64,000 bases of DNA from Serinus canaria (lineage: Eukaryota > Chordata > Aves > Passeriformes > Fringillidae), in contig NC_066343.1 in NCBI RefSeq assembly GCF_022539315.1, positions 48,592,205-48,656,204 of the forward strand. The letters run 5' to 3'. This document shows, piece after piece, positions 49,857-60,669 of the stretch (positions are counted from its first letter, which is position 1; each line of letters opens with the position of its first letter). A program made the position numbers and the translations under genes. The notes under the pieces were generated by a model. It made no database searches. It was given only the letters and a program-made list of their open reading frames with translations, and was not told the DNA's origin.

Positions 49857-52399
49857 ACATCTCTATAGTGAAATTACACTAACTGGGCAATTTGCAAGAA
49901 TTTTTTCTTTTGTAACACGTACTGAATGGAGTAAACAGTCACACTTTTCTTCTTTGTTATTTTTTCTTTTAGTTTCTTTTTCTTTTTTTTTTTCATTTCT
50001 TTTCTCAGTTTGAACAAAACTCCAAACAAACAACCAAACCAACAAGTAAATTATCCTGTGGAAGCCATTTTTTGGTAATGTGGTTTACAATTCATAGTTT
50101 GAAGAGTTTTTCCAATTACCATTGTATGTCACTTTAGCTGTGAGTTAATGCTGAAAGTCTGTTGTTTGAAATTTTCCTGAATCCTACAAAATATAATATG
50201 ATATGATATATGGTAATGTAATATAACATAACATAACATAACATAACATAATATAACATAACATAACATAACATAACATAACAAAATATAATATAATATA
50301 CATAACTTAACATAGCATAACATAACATAATACAATACAATGATGTATGTGTACATTAGGCCACTTTTTTTTTGGTTCAAGTTTAAGTCTGGACAAAAAA
50401 TCAGTATAATAACAGCAAAAATAGTCCTTAAATAGTTAGGTTTTTCTATGCTAATTTATTTCTTGTGATCTCCCTAAAATCACTTCACTTATATAGTCTA
50501 TTTTGCTGAATAAAAATAATCCAATGGTTAGTAAAATAATTTCAATGTTTTTGTGCAAGCATGAGATTTGTCTCATCCTTTTTTAGGAGCTATCATGTTA
50601 AAATAAGGTGACTTCTCATTGCTTACTCCATATAATTTAACAGAAACCTTATTGCTGAATGGGACTCTAATAATTCAGTTTGTTGGAATCGTCTGTTGTT
50701 GGAAAATAGGCACCAACTGGAAATAGTTCAAAATTGCTTCAGTTTTGTGCTCTCAGCAGTAAGTAGATTTATTTGGTTTTTGTCAAGCTATGTTTGCCTT
50801 TGACTTCCTCATCTTCAGCTCTTTGAAAACTCAGCTTCAGTATCAGATGGATGATCCACATCAAACTTTGGAAATGTTAGCCTGATAATGATGTCTTGAT
50901 CCATTTCTGAAAGCAGTGAGGATCATCTTTAATGTTGTATTTTTCTCATTTCATCCACCCATACCTATCCATTGTGCTTTCATTTGTTGCTTTTATTTGC
51001 ATGTGGGGTAGTTTTCCAGCATGCTTTGCTTTGTGCACTTGGATCTGCAGGCTAAGCATGATGTATTTGTCTGTCATACTCTCTCTTTGTGCCCAGTGGA
51101 AGTGTCCTTTTATCATCAAACACTCGCTTCGCCTCACTGCATTGCAACAGAGCTTACACAAGCAGTTGTAATACTAATGCTGTTCTAAGAATTAATTGCT
51201 GAAGCATTCACCTTTAAAAGGAGATATTTTCGTCCAAATGTTTTAGAGACGAAGTAGCCCTACTCTTAATTATGTCAAGGACCTTTGAAGTCTCTGTCTT
51301 CAGCAAGTTGGATTATGCTGTACTATTACCATTATTCTGCTCTCCTTTTGTGCCTGAGTGAGACACTTTCCAAAGGTCTAGAAAGCCTTCAATGACAGTG
51401 TAAAATTCTTTATTCAGGGAGACACAAGAGAAATCTTAAATCTTCATCTATATTATAAACTATGTCTAAATTTATTTAAGGTGATATTGGATATCTTGCA
51501 TTTGGCAAGGTAGGAACATTACAGACAAAATGGGTTATGGAGGAGTTTATTTTCACAAAATGATGCTTTCTTGCCCCTTTTTATTCATTTTTGATCCACG
51601 TTGTTTTGGAAAGAGAGAGAATCTGACCATGAATTATCTGTGGGTTCAGTTACAAGTACTTGAAAATGGCATCTGATTTTGCTCCAGAACTTGAAAAAGG
51701 TGGACAAGTGAGAGGAAATTATGTTGTGACTAATGAGTCAGTCATCTTACTCTTGTCAGATATATGAACTGTAAACCTTCTTACAAGACTTGGCAATCAG
51801 GCTGACATTAACTGTGAAGTCATTACTGTGTCTATAATGTCTAGGTATTTCAAATGAACTCATTACACAATCTATATACCATTGGTAAGAAACATTCTTC
51901 CATATTTTCCATGTATATGAATGTTCCCAGATTTCAGAAATAGATCTCTTTGTAGAAATATACAGTGCACACTTAAAAGAAAAAAAACCTTCTGACTCAT
52001 TCAGATTTTCCTTCCCACATTCCTCCACTGATGTTTACAGTGAGTAAACATCAGGTTCAGTCTAAACTGGCTATTTTTCAGGTAAGTGCAAGTTATCGTA
52101 TGCTGCCCTGAATTTTTGCTTGAAACTCTGTTAGGGAAGGGTGGTACTGAAGATGTGCCCAGAGGCCATGATCAATATGTACAGGGTAAGGTGTATGCTG
52201 TGAGCAGGTGGGAAGTTATTGTGCTTCAAACTTCCATGGATTCTAGATGATGTTCTAAAAAAAGGGCAAATTTTATGTGCTTGCAATCAACGTAAGTAAG
52301 CACAACCTCAGAAAAGCAGTGTAAAGGACTTTGTTGGTTTTTTGCAGCTTACTCACCAATTTCCTCTCATGGTCTATTCAAAAGACTCTAAGAACTATA
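49857..52399. other. Unassigned non-coding stretch
   Basis: AT-rich, with a pyrimidine-rich run near 49940-49997 and the AACAT microsatellite at 50190-50340. Beyond that nothing was recognised. Confidence 0.75.
50190..50340. repeat. (AACAT)n pentanucleotide microsatellite
   Basis: About 150 bp is built mainly of AACAT/ATAAC units with interspersed AATAT and ATACA variants. The variants mark it as an older, partly decayed array. Confidence 0.96.
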
Positions 52400-52525
52400 A
52401 AGACTGGATATGGCACTTAGTGCTGTGGTTTAGTTGATGAGGAAGTGTTAATTTACAGTAGGACTTGATTATCTCAAAAGGTCTTTTCCAACCTAGTTCA
52501 TTGGGTGGTTCTGTGAGTCTGTGAA
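52400..52525 (+). mobile_element. CR1 3' end fragment
   Basis: The plus-strand sequence includes GGCACTTAGTGCTGTGGTTT, then GGACTTGATTATCTCAAAAG, TTTTCCAACCTAGTTCA and a terminal TTCTGTGAGTCTGTG. This is the 3' end of a short CR1 subfamily copy. Confidence 0.85.
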
Positions 52526-52997
52526 AAGACGCCACATCTACTTTCTTATATTACTGTGTCTCTTTTTTGAGATGTAAGTAGATAAAAAGTAAAGCTATTA
52601 TGAGTTCCTGAGTATACTTTTACTGAACAGTTTTATTTGTTTGAAAAAAAAATCAGACTTGCTATTCATTACTTAGAGAAGTCAACAACACTTCAAACAA
52701 GGGTGAAAGAGGTGTAATGAAAGGTAGGGTATGATTTCCAGAGTTGTCTTTAATCAAACCGTATTATGTTTTCTCTTGGACAGAGAATACAGAATAACAC
52801 TAACATATGTTATAGCAAGTGGACAGCATTGTTTGGTGGAGATGATGGGAAAAGAAAGGGAAAGGAACAATCACTAAATAAGATTTTGAGAGTTTTCCTC
52901 ATGCATCCTCTTTATATAAATGAACTGTAATACATGTCATTTTTCTGACTATGTCAAATGCTTGCTCTGGAGAAAAGGAACTTTTTTTTGAAAAGGA

Positions 52998-53450
52998 AGA
53001 TTGCCATTGGCCTTCTTGGCCACCTGGGCACTGCTGGCTCATGCTCAGCTGCTGTCACCAGCACCCCCAGCTCCTTTTCCTGTAGGCAGCTTTGCAGCCA
53101 CTCTGCCCCAGCCTGTGGCACTGCCTGGGGCTGCTGTGACCCAAGGGCAGGACCCAGCCCTGGGCCTTGTTGGACCTCACAGCACTGGCCTTGGTCCATG
53201 ATCCAGCCTGTCCAGATCCCTCTGCAGAGCCTTCCTGCTCTCCAGCAGATCAGCACTCTGGCACAACTTGCCTGCAAGTTGCCTGAGGTAGCACTCAATC
53301 TCCTTGTCCTGGTTGTCAAAGAAATTGAACAGAATTTGCCCCAGTTCTGAGCCCTGGAGAATCGTACTGGACATCAAGAGAATTTGACTTTATTCACCAC
53401 CACTCTCTGGGCCTGGCCATCCAGATGGTTTTTACTCAGTGAAGAGTGAC
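52998..53450 (-). mobile_element. CR1 LINE internal fragment
   Basis: The piece starts abruptly inside CR1 (GCCATTGGCCTTCTTGGCCA) and ends near 53450 after the CACCACTCTCTGGGCCTGGC segment. It therefore lacks the CR1 3' terminus as well as the 5' part. Its first about 235 bp match 49448-49680 with only a handful of differences. Confidence 0.88.
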
Positions 53451-53600
53451 AGCAAAGTATAACTGCATGAAGAAAAAGAATGAGGTATTTTAAAAGAAAG
53501 ATAACAGAAGGAAACAATAAACATATTTCTGGTTACATGCAACTGAAGAAACCAAAATACTTAAACTCTTAATTAACTATGAATAAATTACAGTTAACCT

Positions 53601-53602
<2 letters not shown>

Positions 53603-53648
<46 letters not shown>
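53603..53648 (+). repeat. Poly(T) run of 46
   Basis: An uninterrupted T homopolymer of 46 bases. No retroposed gene body is recognisable on either side. Its length makes the exact count unreliable in most sequencing data. Confidence 0.95.
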
Positions 53649-55073
53649 CTGTTTTGTTTTTGAATGCTGTGATCTAGGGAGAAATTCTTGTGCTATGGAA
53701 GAAATGTACTTGTAATCAGAGTTTAACAAGTAACTAGGATGGAAAAAAGAAATCCACTAATCCAAATCCTCTCATAGGACACCATTAAACAGCTGGTTTC
53801 ATGGATTGGATACCTTACAAACAAGGTGTAATGCAGCAAGCTTATCCAGGGATGAATTCAGGCTCTGAGTATATAAGGCAAAGGAATGACAATTGAAAGA
53901 TCACTATCTTTCATAATATATGGAAGGGTGAATCTAGGATAAAGGATCTTTTTTATTGCTACTAATGTGTTTAAGTGGGATAATGAAAGAAATTTATGCA
54001 TTTATCACTAACAAGGAAAGCCACAGTTTCTACAGATTCAGTTAGTTTATGTATCTGTGTCTTCAAATGGTAGTAAATACTGTACTTCCAAAATTGTCAA
54101 TTATAGTTATGCCATGTAACCTGTCAAGAGTTTTATTAGATTGGCTTAGTCAAACTGGTAGCTTCCAGGATTAGTTTTCACTTGACTTTGATTCCTGGCT
54201 TTTCCATGTGTATCAGACTGATGCTTATCATTGTTTGTGTGTGCCAAGGACTACTCTGGATGACCTGTGCCTCATGCAGAGCAGCTTGTTTAGAGGCTGA
54301 AGCAATGCCTCCCTGGCTCAGTGGCAGCTGTAGCCTGCAGGACAGAACCTGACAGCATCGAAGCAGACATTGCTCTCTATGGAAACAGCCTTAAGAACCA
54401 TAAGTGTCTGGGATGCAGGGCTGATTGCAAATACATGCCTCTACAAATATACGGAAGAACATAAGTTACCTGTAATTTCTAAATCACACTTTTATCATTT
54501 CACTATGCAAAGAACTAGCTACTTCAAATCTTCATTTCAATTCTTGACAGAACCTAATTTATGATGAACTTTGTAATGTTCAGAACAAATGTTTGTTTTA
54601 CAGCATCATCCCTTTTACTGCATAGAAAAACACAATAAAAGTTCAAAACCATACTTCCCTGCAGTCAAATTGTGCTCTTTGCTATAATCCAATTGTTCTG
54701 AGGATTCTGAACATGTATCTGAAACCAGAAACTCTGGCTCATGCTCACTGAATAATAGTAAATACTGATAGCAAACTGTGTTGGCCAAGTTGTTTATGTG
54801 GCATACTCAGAATTCCCTGCACTCTCAAAGCCTAGAATTGTCATAATTTATTCCAGTGTGGTGAAAACAAAATGCAGCTTGGAACAAATTAGTCTAACTA
54901 AGTTAATATTAGAAGGTATTATTTTCAGAACAGAAGAACATGAAAAATACAACTACCACTACAATGCAACAACTACAGAGTTAAGAAGTTTCAAGAAGTT
55001 TACAAAACACGATAAAATAGGGATAGAAGTGACTTTGAGAAATTTAATCCATTTCCCTTTTCTAGTTATGGTT

Positions 55074-55136
55074 GTCATCACTATAGGCATGTCTGTCATC
55101 ACTATAGGCATGTCTGTCATCACTATAGGCAAATCT
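55074..55136. repeat. 21-bp unit in three tandem copies
   Basis: A 21-bp unit (GTCATCACTATAGGCATGTC plus one T) occurs at 55074, 55095 and 55116. The first two copies are identical and the third differs at two adjacent bases. Confidence 0.97.
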
Positions 55137-55518
55137 GTTGGTGAAAAATCTCCAGTAATGCCAAGTGAACCGTTATATGAAAACACCATAGCTATTCATT
55201 CTTTTATTTAAAGTTATAACAGCATAAAAAGAGAAATCTGGCCAATTATTCTGCCTTCAGTGCACATTCTGATCTTGAACTCAACCAAGGGAGGACCTCC
55301 TAATGCACACAGGTCATCTGTCATGAGAGAGATGTAGCAGATGTATGCCAATCTCCTTGCTCTGTTTTGGAGGGCATAGGAGAAGCAGTTACTGCTTTCT
55401 GCTAAAACTTTGTGTCTGATGTCTCTGTCCAAATTTCTATACACCTCTGCCTGGTTCAGAGTTGTTTACTCTCAGCTGAACACAGAAGTAACTTGTAATT
55501 CTAGGACCTACACTGCTG

Positions 55519-55552
55519 GTTTTTTTGTTTGTTTGTTTGTTTGGTTTTTTTT

Positions 55553-55584
<32 letters not shown>

Positions 55585-55587
55585 TCT
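55519..55587 (+). repeat. (TTTG)n / (TTTTG)n simple repeat
   Basis: T-rich sequence shifts from TTTG units to a T-run and then to TTTTG units. Confidence 0.95.
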
Positions 55588-56850
55588 GATGTAGCTGAAA
55601 ATCTGGGCTGCTAAGCTTCTGATTTTTTTTTTAATATGGAGAATGAGTAAATTGAATAAACATTTTTCTTCCAGCCTTCAAATGCAAGAACATTTAAAAT
55701 TTTGATCATGTAGCAAAATTTCTATTGACCTCCCTGAAGCAAGAGCTCCTATCTAATATGTGTAACAATGATTCAGTGGTTAGATATCCCTGCTGAACAT
55801 CCAATGTACTGATTTGCTATGGCCCTTTTGTCTCAAAAGGTACAGATTATTCTTATCTCTTACTGTGCACAAAAAATTTCATGCATTGGTTTCTTCCCTA
55901 TTTCAGCAGCTGTCATCTCATCAAGATTTTATAAGGAATCACATGTGTGGGAAAAGAAATTCTCAGTTCCCAGGTGGTGTGGGAATACCCATCTGTATTA
56001 ATTAGGGCTGATATTGTTTTCCTTCTTGTTGTTCTAAATTTGCCATTATAGTGATCAGCTCTGTGGTTTAGTTTAGTGATAAGGCTTGCTGTGTGTTGTT
56101 TCATTCCTTGGTAGAAATAAATCCTTGCCTACATCCGTCACTGGTTGTGTTAAAAAACAGGTATTACCATTCTGGGTCAGAGTGGAAGTTAGGCTCCTAT
56201 CCTAGCTCTAATTATTGTCATTACCAGAAGCACCATGGAAACAAATTTACCTCCCATTCTTGTGAACTCTCTCCTGCTCTTAAGCATGCAGTTGCATTAC
56301 CTTTCAGTCTCTTGTTTCAACTGTCCTGTTTTTAATTTGTCATTGTTTTTGGGTTTAGTGTTGGTTGGCTCTCATCCATAAAAATACATTTTGATAATAA
56401 TCTGGTTTCTCAGTAAAAAAAACTGAAAATAGGGGAGTTTTGCTATGATATATGTTGGTCTTTGACAATAAATCAGGTAATTGCACATGTGCCAGCAGTG
56501 ATCTGCTGGTGTTGATGATAACAATGTGAGAAGACAGGTGGAAGGAGAGAGTTTTCCTCATGCATTCCCTTTTGCCATTGTTGGGGCAATCTAAATATGA
56601 ATGTAATGTGTTGTCTAGCAGAACTTATTTTTTAAAGTGCAATTTTAAAAGCAATGTTTGTGGTCACAGGGACTTTCTATGAGTACCAGAGTAGTGCAAG
56701 GACAGAGCTTTAGTCTGGCATACTAGGCAGTGCAAAAGCAAAGGATGGAAGAGGGGAATCATGGATGTAGGGACATCTTTTCTCCCTTTGCTCCTCATAT
56801 ATTGCTGTTCATTCTTTCTGTGTGCTTCTGATCAAATACTATTTAGATGG

Positions 56851-56910
56851 TAAGCAGTTAATTTACTTAAAAATAAATGCAAATTAATTTTTAAGCAAAT
56901 TAACTGCTTA
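56851..56910. repeat. AT-rich inverted repeat, 24-bp stem with one mismatch
   Basis: Bases 56851-56874 pair with 56887-56910 at 23 of 24 positions, leaving a 12-nt loop. Each arm carries TAAGCAGTTAATTT. No terminal target duplication or other transposon feature is evident. Confidence 0.93.
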
Positions 56911-57429
56911 AAAATTAAGCATCAGTTCTTGTGAAAGATACCAGGCAGATGGATGTGGAAACTGAAGCCCTCCACCTACAACAAAAAAAGCATACATCAA
57001 CCAATGTAAGCAATCCTTTGTGTTAGGGCAAAGGGAAGCTGAGTTTTCATGGCAATAATTTTCTGTTTTCAGTGACATCATTGTTTACAGGATATCTATT
57101 ATGGGTCACCATTCATTAGGAATGGGGCTGGAGGCTACTGAACAGTTATCAGATAACAAGTGGACTAATTTTTGATCAAATCAGGTTATAAAAGTTCATG
57201 TGTTTAATTAAAAGAGCTTCTGTGGAGTTTATAATAAGAACCTTTTTGGTTACTGTTACCTAGAGGAGGAGGCTTATCTGATCCTGCATTCTTGTCTGCG
57301 AATGTTTGTGTGCGTCTGTATATGTGTTTGCTTCCCTCTCTTCTTGGCATAACTTTTGCACCTTGGGAAGCCGTAGTTACATGCAAAGACAGTCTCAAGA
57401 TATGTGTGAGGGCATTGTCCAAGCTTTTT

Positions 57430-57725
57430 GAACACTGCCAAGCTTGATGCCACTGCCAGGGAAGTGACCACTTCCCTGGAGACCCTGCTCTAGTGCCCAG
57501 CCACCCTGTGGGTGAAGAACCTTTTCCTGATCTTCACCCTAAACCTCCCCTGACACAACTTCAGGCCATTCCCACAGGTCCTGTCACTCTAACTGCAGAG
57601 AAAAGATCTGTGCCTGCCCCCCCTCTTCCCCTAACAGGGGAGGACTGCAATGAGGTCTCCTCTCAGTCACCTCCAGACTGAACAGAACAAGTGACCTCAG
57701 CCACTCCTTGTGGCTTTCCCTCTTT
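57430..57725 (-). mobile_element. CR1 LINE 3'UTR fragment
   Basis: Reversed CR1 sequence, recognisable by GTGGGTGAAGAACCTTTTCC, ACCCTAAACCTCCCCTGACA and GACTGAACAGAACAAGTGAC. It lacks a clean 3' terminus on the left. Near its left end it carries an 11-bp-stem palindrome at 57456-57479. Confidence 0.82.
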
Positions 57726-59566
57726 TTGATTAAGTAACAATTATTTTTTGCTGAAATTATCTACTCAAATCACTTAGACATTCAAAAACCCTTCTTCAGT
57801 ATAAACATGTAGAACCCCAGTTTGGAGGAATTTACATCTTTAAAGTTTTTTCAGTGAAATAAAGAGAAGTGAAGTAAATAGAGTTCTTCAGGTAGTTTGC
57901 AAAAGTAATAGTCACCATTTTACTTCATCATATGTTGACTTTGCTTTACCTTGCAAAACAACTTTGTCTTATAAATTTTTCTTTTGTGTACAGAATATTC
58001 ACTATAATTCATGTTATTATCACTTAAATAAGATTAATTCATTAACTTTTCTAAACTATATTGACATCATGGAATGAAAAGTATCTGCAAGTAAGGTCAC
58101 TTAGAAGTTTTTCTTTCTAATTAGTTAATGGATAGTATTTTTCCTATTGTGTACATATGAGGGGCAATATCACTGATTTTTTGAATAGTGTTATCAATCA
58201 AATGCCCTCACCTATATATACTTTTTTCCCTGAAAGTTTACTCTCTGTGCTGCTGGAAGGATTGTCTGCTGCTCAGGGGGGGATGCTACCACCCATGACT
58301 GGCTCATATAGCTTCCACTGCTAGAAAAGACTAATAGAAAACACTTTCTGCTACTGATACAGAGTAGTACAACAAAATTGGTGACTAAATTTGTGCTGTG
58401 AAATTAAGCTACACCTTGGGAGTAAGTCCTTCACTGGGATTTTTCTGAATGCAGATTATATCATGCTCTCACCCATGGCTGAGGACCACAACCAGTCTTT
58501 TTGTCTTTCGTTCTGTTTGTGCAGGCAGACTTGGCACAGCAGGCCGGTCCATGACACTTACCTTCAAAGTCCCATTTTAGGAAGATGGTTACACCACACC
58601 CTTCTGCAAAGGGGTGAAATGCAGGGCAGAGAGGCAGGAGAAAATACTGCTAGTTTCATGCAAAGCTGTTTGTGTGGGGAGTTTCTTAAAGTACAGATCA
58701 AATAACTGGTGCTAACATGCAGAGTATAATTCTTGATGCAACATTGGAAGAATTGAGAAGGGAGGAAAACTGTTTTTTTCTGAACTGGAGAAATGATGAC
58801 CACATAACATCTCCATGCATTGACAGCAGAGAAATGGTTTGTTGTGAAGTGAGAGTTTGCACTGAGTAGGTGCTAATCTGTAGGGTGGTGGGTGATCTAG
58901 TAATAATGAAAGGTAATAAGACTGTATATGGGAACAAAACAAATTATGTGAAATGAATACTGTAAGTGAGAATACAACAGGAAAGAAAGTAAATCGTCAC
59001 CAGCCATTTTCGAGATTTAGAATCCAGTAAGTCGAGTAAGCACTAGATTTCAGATGTTATCAGTAGACTAAATGTTACTTGAATTATATTTTCTGTTATC
59101 TAACAGTGATTACATACAGCCTGTGAATTAAAGCTAGATTATTAAGAACATGCAAACATTGACTTTGTACGACAAATTAGTATCTTTTTCACAAAGGACA
59201 ATTTGTAATAGAGCAGTATTAAGATGAAAAAGAGTCACACACCACAATTTTGAAGGCAATGATCAGATTTTTCTGAATATTTAGTGTAGGAACTGAAAAC
59301 ATTCTTTTTTGACTAGAGTAATTATGCTTCTTAATAGGGGCTTACTATCGCAGTAACTAGTTTGCACTGACTTCACTTGTCAAATAATTTTATGCTCAGC
59401 CCCATATTCAAACAGGCTCTTAGGTGTTTGATTTGCACCAAGAGTGGAGGAAGTTATGTGTCTTTGTGGAAAGAACAGCATTCCCAGCATACTGTCTTTT
59501 AACAAGTGAGAAGTTGCTTTCACAATACAGGATTGGCAAAGATCTGAATGGATTGGAATGGTTTTT

Positions 59567-59625
59567 CCAGGCATGACTGTCTATTCCGGGAACAGGAAAC
59601 AGCATCGGGTGCCGATTATTCTTTC
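59567..59625 (+). repeat. Dispersed direct repeat, copy 1
   Basis: About 59 bp beginning CCAGGCA and ending GATTATTCTTTC is similar, by eye about 85%, to 60611-60669, exactly 1,044 bp away. The core GGGAACAG-AAACAGCAT is shared. Family unknown. Confidence 0.8.
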
Positions 59626-60610
59626 TGTGGGGGCTTAATCCATGCCTTCTTCTCTACTAGGACATCCTGCTGATACACAGCTAACAGTCTTGATGGGGAA
59701 TTCCTCAAGGAAGAGGTGTTGGAAAACAGACTGCATCATCTTCTCTGAAAGACCTGTTGGCACAAAAGCATTTTGAAATTTCAGAAGTTAAGGCTTCTCA
59801 GTCTGCTAGCACAGTGCCCTTCAAATTCTTAAAGCTTCATATGGCAAGGACAACTTTTCAACAAAATGCAGAGAAGGGGTAGGCAAGTACAGCTGCACAT
59901 CTGGACTTTGTGGACCATTTATAAATTTGCAGATTTGCTGGTCTAGATGCTTAGATTATGAGCATGTCCATAGCATTTGAGATATGTACTCAGGATAGAA
60001 GTCTGTCCTTCTAAACATGCAGATGAAACAACTGTTGGAAAACTGAATTGCAGAGAGAACTCATCCCTGTGTTTAGCATTCCCCTACTTCTAGATAGCAA
60101 CAAGGGGATCCATTTTACTGTGTAATCAATGCAGAAAAATTTTACAGCCCGACAGACAGACCTAAAGTGTCCTCTTGCCCATCACCTCTAATGAAGTGGG
60201 GCTGTAGAAATAAAAACCTCAGTTTTAAAAACTAAATTAGCAAAAACCTTGTGAAGAACCTGGTCTGAAATGTCTGGATGCATTTGCGTTTCCCAGTTAT
60301 GTAGACAAGAAGCACGTGAGGAATCCTGCCTAGTTCTTCCTTGTATCTTCTGCAGCAGGCAACAATCAATTTGGAAAAAACCTCCAATTTTGTATACACC
60401 TGCTCCTGTCACAATTCATTGGAAATTGGCCTTCTATTATATTTTGGCAGTGCAAAGAGCAAATTAGATGATGTTGCAATTCTCTTGACTTAGCTGCAGA
60501 GGAAGAGAGTCTGTATGAAGCTGACAATTTGCAATATAGTGTTAGTTTTGGCTCATCTGCCTCTCCTGCACTGGTTTCCAAACCAAATACAAAAATGGGA
60601 GGAGACATTC

Positions 60611-60669
60611 CCAGGCACTAGTGTCAATTGTGGGAACAGAAAACAGCATGGGGTGCTGATTATTCTTTC
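60611..60669 (+). repeat. Dispersed direct repeat, copy 2
   Basis: Second copy of the segment at 59567-59625, in the same orientation. Sequence outside the two copies shows no evident similarity. Confidence 0.8.

Larger units (their letters stand above)
53649..57429. other. Unassigned non-coding stretch
   Basis: No gene recognised. It contains a 21-bp triplicated unit at 55074-55136, a T/G simple repeat at 55519-55587 and an AT-rich hairpin at 56851-56910. Confidence 0.75.

Noticed and set aside
52954..53350. 121- and 130-codon ORFs on opposite strands
   Set aside because: Both lie in a CR1 fragment and correspond to the same repeat-derived frames seen near 49.5 kb.
57456..57479. 24-bp near-perfect palindrome (11-bp arms)
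   Set aside because: It falls within a CR1 fragment where related sequence already favours this pairing; too short to stand as its own element.
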